64,000 bases of DNA, from positions 1 through 64,000 of the forward strand of contig DATELQ010000061.1 of the NCBI GenBank assembly GCA_035276475.1, read 5' to 3'. Positions 26,301-35,484 of the stretch are shown here, one piece after another. Numbering within the stretch: position 1 is the first letter of the stretch; each line of letters begins with the position of its first letter. The notes under the pieces were generated by a model. The model was not told the origin of the DNA. It worked only from the letters and a program-made list of their open reading frames with translations, and ran no database searches. A program made the position numbers and the translations under genes. The stretch comes from DATDFB01 sp035276475. GTDB taxonomy: Bacteria; Acidobacteriota; Thermoanaerobaculia; Gp7-AA8.

Positions 26301-29300
26301 GGTCGCGTTGAGCGTGCAGCCGCCGCCCGTGACGTGGACGGAGAGGGTGGCGGTGCCGGCCTCGCCGGCGGTGAAGGTGATCTTCTCGGTGCCGGCGCCG
26401 CTGTCGATGGTGCCGTTGGTGATCGCCCACGCGTACGCGGCGCCGCCGATGAGCGTCGCCACGGCCTCGGCGCTCGCGCCGGAGGTGATCTCCGTCGGGG
26501 CGTTGATGATGATGGTCGGGCAGGTGCCGATCTGTGTCGTGGCCGAGGCGGCGTTGTTCGCGGAGTTCGGATCGACGGCCGGCGATGCGGCGGTGGCGGC
26601 GAGCTGCACGGAGCCGGTGGCCGATTGCGCGACGTTCCAGACGCTCACGATCGTGGCGCTCTCGCCGGCGGCCAGCGCGGCGATCGTGCAGGGGAAGCTC
26701 CCCGAGCACGCGCCGCTGTTCGCGCTGAAGGTGAGACCGGCCGACGCGGTGGCGCTCACGGCGACGTTCGCCGCGGCGTCCGGACCGTCGTTCGTCACCG
26801 AGATCGTGTACGTCGCCGGCGCGCCCGCCAGCGCCGCCGCGGGGCCGGCGACGGCGACGCGGAGGTCGGCCGTCGAGCCGATCGACGTCGTCGCCGCGGC
26901 GGTGTTGTTCGCGGTGTTCGGATCGTACTCGCTCGCGCCGGCGAAGACGCTGACCGGCGCCGCGCCGGTGCCGGTCGCCGTGACGCTGATCGTGATCGTC
27001 GCGGTCGACTGATTGTTCAGGCGCCCGAGGCTGCAGACGACGTTCGGTGCGCCGCTGCAGGTGCCGGAGCTCGCGCCGGTGAACGTGACGTTCGGCGGGA
27101 GGACGGTCGTGACGCTGACGCCGTTCGCGTCCGAGCCGCCGCCGTTGAAGACGCTGACGGTGTACGAGAAGGCGCTGCCGGGCGTGACCGCGGCCGGCGC
27201 CGTGACGGAGACGGCGACGTCGGCCTGGATGCGGCCGCCGATGAGCTGCAGATCGCCGGCGCTGAAGGTCGGATTGAGCACCGTTCCGGCGCCGGTGAGG
27301 CCGTTCATCGTCGCGAACGTGGAGTTGCTGGTGCGCGAGCCGAAGGTGAGGATCTGGAAGATGTTTCCGGCGATCGGCGTGAAGCCGTCGATGGCGGTGA
27401 CGTTGAGCGTGCCGCCGAGGGTGACGCTGCCGCTGACGATGAGGCGGTCGTATTGCGTGCCGGGCGACGTGCCGGCGAGCTGGATGGCGAGAGACCCGCT
27501 CGGCCCCTGCACGTAGTTGCCGTCGATCGTCAGCGTGCCGGGCGACGCGCCGGGCGCGACGCTGGCCTGGCTGTTGACCGTGCCGGAGATCGTACCGTTG
27601 CCGCCTAGGGTGCCGCCGTTGAGCGAGAGCGTGGCCGTCTGCAGCGACGCGCCGCCCAGGACCGTCGTGCTGCCCGTGCTCTGCACGTACGTGTCGCTGA
27701 ACTGGATCGCGCCCGTCTCGATGCGCACCGTGCCGCTGTTCGCGAGCGGCGCGGCGAATTGCATCAGGTTGATCCCGGCGCTCTTCTTGAGCGTTCCGCT
27801 GTTGGCGAACGGCGGCGTGTTGGGGGAGACGGTGATTGGCTGCGTCGACTGGATGTCGAACGTGCCGTCGTTCGTGATGGCCACGCCGTCGATGAGGAGG
27901 CCGTTCGACGCCGCGGCGAAGGTGATCGTCCCTTTGTTCGACAGCGCGCGGGAAAGCGTGGCCGCGCCGACGTCGCCCGGCATCGTCACGTTGGCGTTGG
28001 CGTCGAAGGTGAGCGCGCCGCTGCCCGCGATCGTGCCGCCGCTCCACGTGGCCGGGCCGGTGACGGTGACGTTGCCGCTGCCGGTGAGCGTGCCGCCGCT
28101 GAGGGTGAGGTCGGGGAAGGTGCCGTCGGAGTTGAAGGCGACGCTGCCGCCGGCCACTTCGATGCGCTGGCCGCTCCAGGCGCCGGTGACGGTGGCGGCC
28201 GCGCCGCTGAAACGGAATTTGCCGGTGCCGGCGAGCGAGCCGGAGATCGACGGCGTGCCGCCGCTGAAGTCGATCACCGTGGACGGCCCGTTGGCGTAGA
28301 GCGTGCCGCTGCTGTTGACCGTCGGGGCGATGCTGCTGTTGCTGCTGGTGTTGAGCGTGCCGGCGTTGTTGATGGTGCCGTTGCCGGCGATGTCGGCGTT
28401 GACGTTCAGCGTGCCGGCGTTCTGCAGCGTGCGGCCGGTGAGCGCGACCGGCGCGGTGACGGAGAGCGTCGACTGATTGAGCGTCGTGCCGCTGCCGCTC
28501 ATCGTGCCGCCCGCCCACGTGCCGCCGTTCGGCAGGGTGAGCGTGGCGCTGCCGCCGAGCGTGCCGCCGTTCATGGTGAAGGCGTCGGCGGAGGCGGCGG
28601 CGTTGAGGGTGGCGGTGCCGGCGGTGACGCTGAGCGTGCCGGCGTTGACCGGCACGCCGACGGTGGCCGTGGCGCCGCTGAACGTCAACGTGCCGGTGCC
28701 GCCTAGGGTGCCGCCGGTCATGGCGTGCGTGCCGCCGGCGAAGGCAAGGTTACCGGGCGCGGTGGCGGTGAAGGTGCCGGTGTGCGTGCCGCCGCCGGTG
28801 AGGGTCAGCGTGCTGCTCGTGCCGACCTGTCCGTTGTTGTTGAGCGTTGCGCCGATGGTGACGCTCGCCGTGGCGGTGAGCGTGCCGGTGTTGTCGATCG
28901 TGCCGGAGCCGGCGACGTTGCCGCTCACGGTGAGCGTGCCGCTGTTCTGGAGCGTGCGGCTGTTGAGCGTGACGGGCGCGGTGACGGAGAGCGTCGCAGG
29001 ATTGGCCGTGGTGCCGCTGCCGCTCATCGTGCCGCCCGCCCAGGTGCCGCCGTTCGGCAGGGTGAGCGTGCCGCTGCCGCCGAGCGTGCCGCCGGTCATC
29101 GCGAAGGCGTCGGCCGTGGCGGCGGCGTCGAGTGCGGCCGTGCCGGCGGTGACGGAGAGCGTGCCGGCGTTGACGGGGACGCCGACCGTGGCCGTCGCGC
29201 CGCTGAAGGCGATCGTGCCGGTCCCGCCGACCGAGCCGCCGCCCGACATCGCGTGCGTGCCGGCTGAGAACGAAATGCTGCCGGGCGCCGTGGCGGTGAA

Positions 29301-32300
29301 CGTGCCGCCGCTGTGCGTGCCGCCGCCCGAGAGCGTCAGCGCATTGCTCGTGGCGATCTGGCCGCTGTTGTTGACCGCCACGCCGAGGATGAGGTTCGCG
29401 GCGGCGTTGAGCGTGCCGGCGTTGGCGAGCGTGCCGGAGCCGCTGACGTCGCCGCTCACGGCCAGCGTGCCGGCGTTCTGCAGCGTTCGATCGAGTGTCG
29501 CCGGCGCGGAGATCGAGAACGTCTTCGTGGCGGGGTTCGCCGTCGTGCCGCTGCCGCCCATCGTCCCGCCCGACCACGTGCCGCCGTTCGTCAGCGTCAG
29601 CGTGCCGCTGCCGTCGAGCGTGCCGCCGCTCAGCGTGAACGCGTCCGCCGCCGACGCGGCGTTGAGCGTGGCCGTGCCGGCGGTGACGTTGAGCGTGCCG
29701 GCGTTGAGGGGGACGCCGACCGTCGCCGTCGCGCCGTCGAACGAAAGCGTGCCGCTGCCGCTGATCACGCCGCCGGTCATGGAGTGCGTCCCCCCCGAGA
29801 ACGAGAGAGTGCCGGGCGCCACGACGTTGAACGAGCCGCTGTGCACGCCGCCGCCGGCCAGCGAGAGCGCGTTCGTGGTCGATACCTGGCCGTTGTTGTT
29901 GAGCGCCGCGCCGATCGTGGCGTTGGCGGTGGCGTTGAAGATGCCCTGGTTGACGATCGTGCCCGATCCGCTGACGTTGGCGCCCACGCTGAGGGTGGCG
30001 TTGTTCTGAAGGGTGCGCGTGTTGAGCGTGACCGGCGCGGAGACGGTGAGCGTCGTCGAATTGATGGTGGTGCCGCTGCCGCTCATCGTCCCGCCCGACC
30101 ACGTGCCGCCGTTCGTCAGCGTGAGCGTCCCGCTGCCGCCGAGCGTGCCGCCGGTCATGGTGAAGGCGTTGGCCGTCCCGTTGGCGTCGAGCGTGGCCGT
30201 TCCGGCGGTGAGCGAGAACGTCGGGATCGAGTAGGCGCTGCTGACGGTGACGGCCGCGCCGTTGAAGGCGACGTTGCCCGTGCCGCCGATCGCGCCGGGG
30301 AGGCTGTACGTCCCGGAAGGGAAGGCGATTGTGGCCGGAGAGGTGGCCACGACGGTGCCGCCGAGGGTGCCGCCGCCGGCGAGAGCGAGCGTGCCGGTGG
30401 AGGCGCTTACGGTTCCGGTGCTGTTGACGGCGGGGTTGAGCGTCGTCGTTCCGGAGCCGCCGTTCTTCGTGAGCGTGCCGTTGTTCGCGATCGTCCCGCT
30501 GCCGGAGACGTTGACGCTGCCGTCGACGGTCAGGTTCAGCGTGCCGTCGTTCTGGAGGACGCGGCCCTGGGCGAGCGTCGCCACCGCGCCGGTGACGTTC
30601 AAGGTCTGGCCGGAGCCGACCTGCGTCGTGCCGCCGGGGGCGGTGGCGCTCCCCATCGTGCCGGACGACCAGGTGCTTGTGCCGGTCAAGGTGAGCGTGC
30701 CGCCGCCGTCGATGACGCCGCCCTGGAGGGTGACGTTCTTCGGGGCGATGGAGATGCCGGTGGGGACGCGCAGCGTTCCGCCACTCACTTTGAAGTCGCC
30801 GTTGGCCGGGAAGGTGATGGAGCTGGAGTTGATGAGGAATACGCCGCTCATGAGATCGAGCGTCGCGCCGGGGGAGTAATGGACGATCGCGCCGGAGGCG
30901 GCGGTCACGTCCGCGGCGACCTGCAGCGTCCCGGCGTCGACTTTGAACGAGCCCGACATCGTCACCGGAACGCCGATGACGCTCGTGCCGGCCGTCGTGT
31001 TTTTCTCGATGGCAGCGTTCAATCCCGCCGAGAACCCACCGATCGTGATGGAGCCGCCTCCGGAGCCGGCAGTGAAGTCGCCGTCATTGGTGACGAAGAA
31101 GAGTTTGCCCGGATCGAGAATGAGGCTGCCGCCGTTGGAGAAGACGAGCGCATTGATCGAGGCGCTGTAGGTCGAGTGGGCTTGCATCTGCAGCGTGCCG
31201 CCGTCGAGCGCGCATGTGCTCACAGAACAATTAATCGTCGGCGCCGACGTGCTGGTCATCACCCTCGGGCCGCTTCCCGCGATCGTGCCGCCCGCCCAGG
31301 TGAAGTTGCCGCTCACGCGCAGCGTGCCGGCGCCGTCGACCCTCGAGCCGGCGGCAGAGAGGTTGACGTTCGGCCAGGTGACGTCGACGCCGCTGTCGAG
31401 CGTGAGCGTGCCGCTGGCGTTGAGCGTGCCGGCGAGCGTGGCGTTGCCGGTGAGCTCGAGCTTGCCCGTGAGCGTGGTCGTCCCGGAGACCCCAGACCCG
31501 GCCGCAAGGGCCACGATGCCGCTGCCGCTGACGGTGATGCCGGTGAAGTTGCCGCCCGCGATGAAGGAGAGCGTACCGGAGCTCGACTGCAGCGTGGAGC
31601 CGCTGTTCGCGGTCACCGGCACGGTGATGCCGCTGGTGAGGCTGCCCGCGCTCTTCCGGATCGTGCCGCCGCTGTTGTTCACGATCTGCGGTGCGCCGGC
31701 GTAGCTCGCCAGGCCGGCGTCGCTCAGGAAATCGATCGTCCCGTCGTTCGTGACGGTGACGTTCCCGGACAAGCCGCAGCCGAAGGCAGTAGCGAGGAAG
31801 TAGATCGCACCGCCGCCGGCGACCGTGGTGTTGATGGCGATCGACGCCGGGCTTTGCGTCCCGCGGCAGTTCAGGACGCCGCCGCTGTTGATGGTCATCG
31901 GGCTGCCGGAGATCGTGCCGCCGTAATGCTCGATCGTTCCCGAAACGGAGAAGGCCGCCGGCATGCTCAGCGTCGCGTCCTTCACGTTGATCGTGCCGGA
32001 GGCGAAGGTGGTCGGGGCGGTGGAGGCAAAGGTGTCGGTGCTGCCGCCCGGGCCGTCGCCGATGTCGATGGTCGTGCCGGAGATCGAGAGGGCGCCGGGG
32101 CCCGCGACCGAGGGGGTGCCGAGCATCGTGAAGAGGCCGCCGCTGAAGGCGAGCGTGGCGCCGGAGGCGACGATGAATGCGCCGCGCTCCGTGCCGCCGC
32201 CGCTGAGAGAGAGCGTGCCGGCGCTGACGCTCACGATGCCGCCGAATTTGTTGTCGAGCGGCGGAGAGATCGTGGTCGTTCCAGGGCCGGTGGTCTTGGT

Positions 32301-35300
32301 GATGGTGCCGTCGTTCTCGATGAGGGCGCTGCCGGAGAGGTTGATGTTTCCGCTGCCGGCGGTGAGGTTGAGGGCGTTGCTGTTCGTGATCTTGCCGTTG
32401 GCGGAGATCGTCAGCGGGCTCGAGGTCGTGCCGGCGTAGTTCACCGTTCCGTTGTTGAGCAACTCGCGCGACTGCGTGAGCGATTGCGCGCCGCCCGCGC
32501 TGATGTTCAGCGTGTTGCCGGAATTGATCTGGGTGATGCCGCCGGCTGCGGTGGCGCTTCCCATCGCGCCGCCCGACCAGGTGCTGGTTCCGGAGAGGAT
32601 CAGCGTGCCCGCGCCGTCGACGACGCCGCCCGTCTGCAGCGTCACGTTGGGGAGGGTCACGGTGACGCTGGCCGGAACGCGCACCGCTCCGCCGCTGATC
32701 TGGAAGGTGCCGCTCCCCGGCGTCGAGACACTGCCGGAGTTGAAGAGGAAGACGCCGCCGCTGACGTCGAGCGTCGTCCCCGCGCCGATGTCGAGGGTGG
32801 CGCTGGCGCTGGCGTCGACGCTTCCACCGCCGGCGAACTTCAGCGTTCCGGCGTCGAGGTCGACGATCGAGGTTCCGTACAAGGTGACGGGCACGCCGAT
32901 GGTGCTCGTACCTGCGGTCGTCTTCTTCCAGATCGTGCCGTCGTTGGAGATCGAGCCGCTGCCGGTGACGTCGCCGTCGTTGGTGATGCTGAGCTTTTTG
33001 CCGGCGCCGATGTTCAAGCTGGCGCCGTTGGAGAACTGGAGCGCATTGCTCCCGGCGCTGAACGTCGTGTCGCCCTGAAGGTAGAGCGTGGCGGTGTCGA
33101 GCGTGCAGCTGCTGCTGCAACTGATCGTCGGCGTGGAACCGCTGTTCAGGTACCGCGAGCCGCTGCCGCCGATCGTTCCGCCGGACCAGTTGAAATTGCC
33201 GCTCACGCGCACGGTGCCGGCGCCGCTGATCGCCCCCGAAGAAAGAGCGACGTTCGGGCAGGTGACGTCGACGCCCATCGCGGCGTCGATAGTCGCGCCG
33301 GCAACGGAGAGCGTGCCGGAGCCGGTCACGGTCGGGCTGCCGCTCAGGTTGACGGTGCCACCGGTGAGGGCCAGCGTCGTACCGGAGGCAATCGTGAAGA
33401 TGCCCTGGTCCGTGCCGCCGCCGGCAAGGGCGAGCGTGCCCGTGCTGACGCTCACCGTGTGGCCGCTGTGGTTGTCGACCGGAGGAGAGATCGTGCTCGT
33501 CCCGGTGCCCGCGGTCTTGGTGATGGTGCCGAAGTTGTCGATGAGGGCGCTGCCGGAGAGATTGATGGTGCCGTCCGCGGTGAGGTTGAACACGTTGTTG
33601 TTCGTGATCTTGGCGTTGGCGGACATCGTCAGCGGATTCGAGGTCGTGCCGGCGTAATTCACGGTCCCGGCGTTGATGATTTCCCGGCCTTGGGTGAGCG
33701 ATTGCGCGCCGCCAGCGGTGATGTTCAAGGTGTCGGGGGGGGAATTGATCCGCGTGCCGCCGCCGGGAGCGGCGGCGCTGCCCATCGTGCCGCCGGACCA
33801 GGTGGTGGTGCCGAAGAGCACGAGCGTTCCGCCGCCGTCGATGACGCCGCTCTGCAGCGTCACATTCAAGAGGGTGATGGAAAGAGGGGCGGGGACGCGC
33901 ACCGTTCCGCCGGTGATCTTGAAGTCGCCGTACAAGGGAACGCCGACGGGACCGCCGGCGAAAAGGAAAAGACCGCTGCTGACTTCGATCGTCGTTCCGG
34001 GGTCGTAGTCGAGGATCGCGCCCGCGTTGACAGTCACGTCGGCGGCGATCCGCAGCGTTCCGGCGTCGACGTTGAAGGACCCGTTCAGCGTCACGGGGAC
34101 CTCGATGTCGCTGATGCCGGAGGTGTCGGTTTTCCAGATACTCGCGGCGTTTGGGAAGGCACCCCAGGCGATGGAGATCGAACTAGCCGCACCGCCGCCG
34201 TTGCGGAAGTCGCCGTCATTGGTGACTCTGATTCCTACGCCGGTGTCCAGAATGAGGCTGGCGCCGTTGGAGAACCGGAGCGCATTGCTGGAGGCGCTGT
34301 AGATCGTGTACGCCTGAAGCTGGAGCGTGGCGCCGTTGAGGTTGCAGTCGCTCGACGAACAACTGATGGTGGGCACCGACGTGCTGGTCAGCACCTTCGT
34401 GCCGGTGCCCGAGATCGTGCCGCCGGACCAGTAGAAATTGCCGGTCACGCTCACCGCGCCGGCGCCGGTGATCGTGCCTCCGGAGAGCGTGACGTCGGTA
34501 AATGTGACGTTGACGCCGGTGCCGGCATCGAACGTTCCGCCGGTGCCGATGGTCAGCGATGGGCTCCCTCCCCCGGTGAACGTGCCGGAGAAGTGGAGGG
34601 TCGTTCCGGCTGAGATCACGTAGTTGCTGTGGACCACCCCGCCGTCGTTGAGCTGGAGCGTGCCGGAGTCCACCTCGACCGTCGCTCCGGAGCCGTTGTT
34701 GACCGGGATGTTGATCGCCGCGGTGCCGCCGCCGGCGCTCTTCTTGATCATGGCGGTGGCGGCAGTGTTGCTGATGAACGGCGATCCCGTGTCGGCGTCG
34801 ATGTTGTGGTCGGACGCAATGTCGACGAGGCCGGAGTTGCTGAGATGCCCGCCGAACTTGAATCCCACCGCGCTCGTGCTCAGCAGCGTGACCGTGCCGC
34901 CGTTGTTGTTGGTGATGTTGCGTGAAACCGTGATGACGGACGCGCCGCCGGTGGACCCGATTTCCAGGCTGCCGCCGCTGTTGACGGTCACGTTTCCGCT
35001 GCCGCCGATCGTGCAGTTGCCGTGAATGCCGGCCGTTCCGTTCACGATCAGGTTTCCGCTGCCGTTGAGGATCCCGCCCGTTGGGTTTGCACCGACCAGA
35101 TTCAGCGTTCCGCCGGCGTTGACGGTGCTGGTGTTCGTTATGATGAGAGTCTGGCCACCGTCAATCCTCAGCGTCGCGCCGCTCTGGATGGTGATGCTCT
35201 TGACGGTCGCAATCGTATCGACGGTGGCCGTGCCGGAGCCGGCGTTGGCGATGACGACGTCGTCGCTGCTGGTGGGCAGCGAATTCGTGCTCCAGTTGTT

Positions 35301-35426
35301 GGGATTGTTCCAGCTGTTGTCGACGCTGCCGTTCCACGTCACCGTCACGGCGAAGACAGGACAGGAAACGAGAATGCCCGCCAACACCACGGCGGCGCGC
35401 ACGAGGGCACGAATGTGAATGCTCAT
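23376..35426 (-). CDS. Giant secreted beta-solenoid protein (4016 aa), paralogue 2
   Basis: A 4016-residue paralogue of the downstream giant protein with the same domain order. Residues 1-26 form a signal peptide. The mature start TWNGSVDNSWNNPNNW...LPTSSDDVVI is a common opening of bacterial solenoid adhesins. The solenoid runs to about 2725, followed by two DUF11-type repeats (about 2730-2980), an Ig-like segment, Fn3-like repeats, a BACON-like domain (TPSSGVVPPGG, about 3440-3515) and the duplicated C-terminal module ending SGDPTYVPGQ. It starts 58 bases after the TonB-receptor stop and ends 47 bases before giant gene 1. The shared C-terminal module may mediate surface attachment; this is a guess. 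No catalytic motif is recognised. Confidence 0.85.
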   Translation of the reverse strand: MSIHIRALVRAAVVLAGILVSCPVFAVTVTWNGSVDNSWNNPNNWSTNSLPTSSDDVVIANAGSGTATVDTIATVKSITIQSGATLRIDGGQTLIITNTSTVNAGGTLNLVGANPTGGILNGSGNLIVNGTAGIHGNCTIGGSGNVTVNSGGSLEIGSTGGASVITVSRNITNNNGGTVTLLSTSAVGFKFGGHLSNSGLVDIASDHNIDADTGSPFISNTAATAMIKKSAGGGTAAINIPVNNGSGATVEVDSGTLQLNDGGVVHSNYVISAGTTLHFSGTFTGGGSPSLTIGTGGTFDAGTGVNVTFTDVTLSGGTITGAGAVSVTGNFYWSGGTISGTGTKVLTSTSVPTISCSSSDCNLNGATLQLQAYTIYSASSNALRFSNGASLILDTGVGIRVTNDGDFRNGGGAASSISIAWGAFPNAASIWKTDTSGISDIEVPVTLNGSFNVDAGTLRIAADVTVNAGAILDYDPGTTIEVSSGLFLFAGGPVGVPLYGDFKITGGTVRVPAPLSITLLNVTLQSGVIDGGGTLVLFGTTTWSGGTMGSAAAPGGGTRINSPPDTLNITAGGAQSLTQGREIINAGTVNYAGTTSNPLTMSANAKITNNNVFNLTADGTINLSGSALIDNFGTITKTAGTGTSTISPPVDNHSGHTVSVSTGTLALAGGGTDQGIFTIASGTTLALTGGTVNLSGSPTVTGSGTLSVAGATIDAAMGVDVTCPNVALSSGAISGAGTVRVSGNFNWSGGTIGGSGSRYLNSGSTPTISCSSSCTLDTATLYLQGDTTFSAGSNALQFSNGASLNIGAGKKLSITNDGDVTGSGSISNDGTIWKKTTAGTSTIGVPVTLYGTSIVDLDAGTLKFAGGGSVDASASATLDIGAGTTLDVSGGVFLFNSGSVSTPGSGTFQISGGAVRVPASVTVTLPNVTLQTGGVVDGAGTLILSGTSTWSGGAMGSATAAGGITQINSGNTLNISAGGAQSLTQSRELLNNGTVNYAGTTSSPLTISANGKITNSNALNLTAGSGNINLSGSALIENDGTITKTTGPGTTTISPPLDNKFGGIVSVSAGTLSLSGGGTERGAFIVASGATLAFSGGLFTMLGTPSVAGPGALSISGTTIDIGDGPGGSTDTFASTAPTTFASGTINVKDATLSMPAAFSVSGTIEHYGGTISGSPMTINSGGVLNCRGTQSPASIAINTTVAGGGAIYFLATAFGCGLSGNVTVTNDGTIDFLSDAGLASYAGAPQIVNNSGGTIRKSAGSLTSGITVPVTANSGSTLQSSSGTLSFIAGGNFTGITVSGSGIVALAAGSGVSGTTTLTGKLELTGNATLAGTLNASGTLTLDSGVDVTWPNVNLSAAGSRVDGAGTLRVSGNFTWAGGTIAGSGPRVMTSTSAPTINCSVSTCALDGGTLQMQAHSTYSASINALVFSNGGSLILDPGKLFFVTNDGDFTAGSGGGSITIGGFSAGLNAAIEKNTTAGTSVIGVPVTMSGSFKVDAGTLQVAADVTAASGAIVHYSPGATLDLMSGVFLINSSSITFPANGDFKVSGGTLRVPTGISIAPKNVTLQGGVIDGGGTLTLTGTSTWSSGTMGSATAPGGTTQVGSGQTLNVTGAVATLAQGRVLQNDGTLNLTVDGSVNVSGSGTIANNGTLTKNGGSGTTTLNPAVNSTGTVSASTGTLALAGGGTLGGTVVATSPATIAFPSGTYSLPGAIGGTGNVAFNGAAVTVSSAYSIPTFSLTAGTATLDANGTANAFTMTGGTLGGSGTLTLTNGGTWSGGTMSGSGTTINSTTLTVSAPVTLNTRTLQNNATLSVGANVSGSGTIVNQGIFNATANATIGAALNNNGQVSTTNALSLAGGGVHSGSFNVVAPGTLSFSGGTHSMTGGVISGSGTLSFDGATATVGVPLNAGTLNVTAGTATLNAASAADAFTLSGGTLDGSGTLTLTNGGTWSGGTMGGSGTTANPATKTFSISAPATLDRTLQNAGTLAVSGDVSGSGTLANAGTLNAAANLILGVAVNNSGQIATSNALTLSGGGTHSGGTFTATAPGSISFSAGTHAMSGGGSVGGTGTIAFSGATATVGVPVNAGTLSVTAGTAALDAAATADAFAMTGGTLGGSGTLTLPNGGTWAGGTMSGSGTTANPATLSVTAPVTLNSRTLQNSGTLTVSGNVAGSGTIDNTGTLTATASVTIGATLNNNGQVGTSSTLTLTGGGTHTGTFTATAPGNLAFAGGTHAMTGGTLGGTGTLTFSGATATVGVPVNAGTLSVTAGTATLNAAASADAFTMNGGTLGGSATLTLPNGGTWAGGTMSGSGTTLNQSTLSVTAPVALTGRTLQNAGTLNVNADIAGNGTINNAGTLNTSSNSSIAPTVNSSGTLYANGPSTVIDFSGGTPSISGSLAGTGKFRFSGAAATVTGAWSGQRIEVAGGSVAFNSDGTFPDLTLSGGTLTGSGNVTVTGPATWSGGTIAGSGALTFDANANVTMPGDVGAATLSRALSNKGTITFAAASNGLLIDGVAITNDGTFDIQSTQPITVSPNTPPFANSGTLKKSAGINLMQFAAPLANSGTVRIETGAIQFSDTYVQSTGSTTVLGGASLQTATLSLNGGTLGGNGTISGTVNSQASVAPGASPGTLTIDGNYVQGPSGSLAIQLAGTSPGTQYDRLIVSGSVTLGGTLNVTAIDGFTPIAGNIFQILTFGSRTSNSTFATMNGLTGAGTVLNPTFSAGDLQLIGGRIQADVAVSVTAPAAVTPGSAFSYTVSVFNGGGSDANGVSVTTVLPPNVTFTGASSGTCSGAPNVVCSLGRLNNQSTATITISVTATGTGAAPVSVFAGASEYDPNTANNTAAATTSIGSTADLRVAVAGPAAALAGAPATYTISVTNDGPDAAANVAVSATASAGLTFSANSGACSGSFPCTIAALAAGESATIVSVWNVAQSATGSVQLAATAASPAVDPNSANNAASATTQIGTCPTIIINAPTEITSGASAEAVATLIGGAAYAWAITNGTIDSGAGTEKITFTAGEAGTATLSVHVTGGGCTLNATFPVSVKARQFCVGTAAPTAPAGDTTTADANVAFGWTAVDGASGYRLWLQQGDAPAQSLGTTLGITLTKIIPAGTHHWYVETLFDGCASHESDRVALTILPATDCNTHESPQLTAPESDAVLSTPTIAFHWNAVPKALQYELWLATAGGVPTLIRTTTDTAYTASVPPGRLQWYVRAVFAGCAATESAHRFFTYTPPPDCTTQRPLLIEPSEGEKVTPGVSFEWSAVPGATKYELYVDGTLAATTTTPHASGLTVSRGERRWRVRAHLAEGCAALDSPDNHFAVVAAPQSCAPLDAPVVTAPGQITSGVQGRIRWTLVGGATAYVVQISGDPRFAAGFTTSSTVTVRQLPFSFKNEGGTPVTRYVRVHAVDTKCAEPTIGPFSLVSAVSVRPPGRNGVALMTEPADVPYTIDVGAELAGQHFTATPTVPWITVTPSSGVVPPGGLTLHAVAHTAGLPAGASTGTVDVTTSATAGSRTALGTSISKAPITVNNVPGIMTAPKSTPPPDALVIPAVANVNGFIVRYQSDVRASNTSAQPMKYALNFVPSGAAGMSDGQKTEMTIEPGATMAVNDIISTWFGGQSSSGTLEIRPLTETDTSTSSAPAEGLEPRITFASSRTFNTTPTGGTFGQYVPAIPYTDFVPKGSTLSLQQIAQSKSVHTNLGLVEGSGEPVSLEVRIFDAAGAKLDAFPVGLKGGEHAQINAVLEAHHIALDDGRIEVEVVDGDGKVTAYASVIDNSVNDPLLVPPVNINAAGHDRWVLPGVGSGDWQTDVRLFNAGSESADLTLTFYPQNRGAAAAKTIALAPGEVRQLDRVLPSLFGIARDTGALHISSAAPARLVATARTYNDTGNGAYGQFIPAVTPEETVAVGSRPLQILQVEESAAYRSNIGFAEVSGKPVTLEVSVFRPDLDEPKTLEVKLQANEFRQIDALLATVGLADTYNGRISVRAVDGEGRATAYLSLVDLQSGDPTYVPGQ
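28380..30180 (-). repeat. Tandem ~515-540-bp repeats inside giant gene 2
   Basis: At least four related blocks are recognised by CTGCCGCTCATCGTGCCGCC or its close variants near 28493, 29023, 29560 and 30075. Each encodes one long solenoid unit containing GGTWAGGTMSGSGTT-like sequence. The spacing resembles the block size in giant gene 1, so both proteins have grown by the same kind of unit duplication. Confidence 0.7.
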
Positions 35427-35484
35427 TTGGGGACCGACCCGTTCCGATTGCTGAATTGCTGAATTATTAGGATACCGCGGTTTT

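Noticed and set aside
17560..30180. CRISPR or transposon arrays suggested by regular long repeats
   Set aside because: The repeats are in frame within coding sequence and encode solenoid units.
29313..34613. Plus-strand open frame of 1766 codons opposite giant gene 2
   Set aside because: Same reason: low-complexity RAAG/ERAA-type shadow of the repetitive minus-strand coding sequence.
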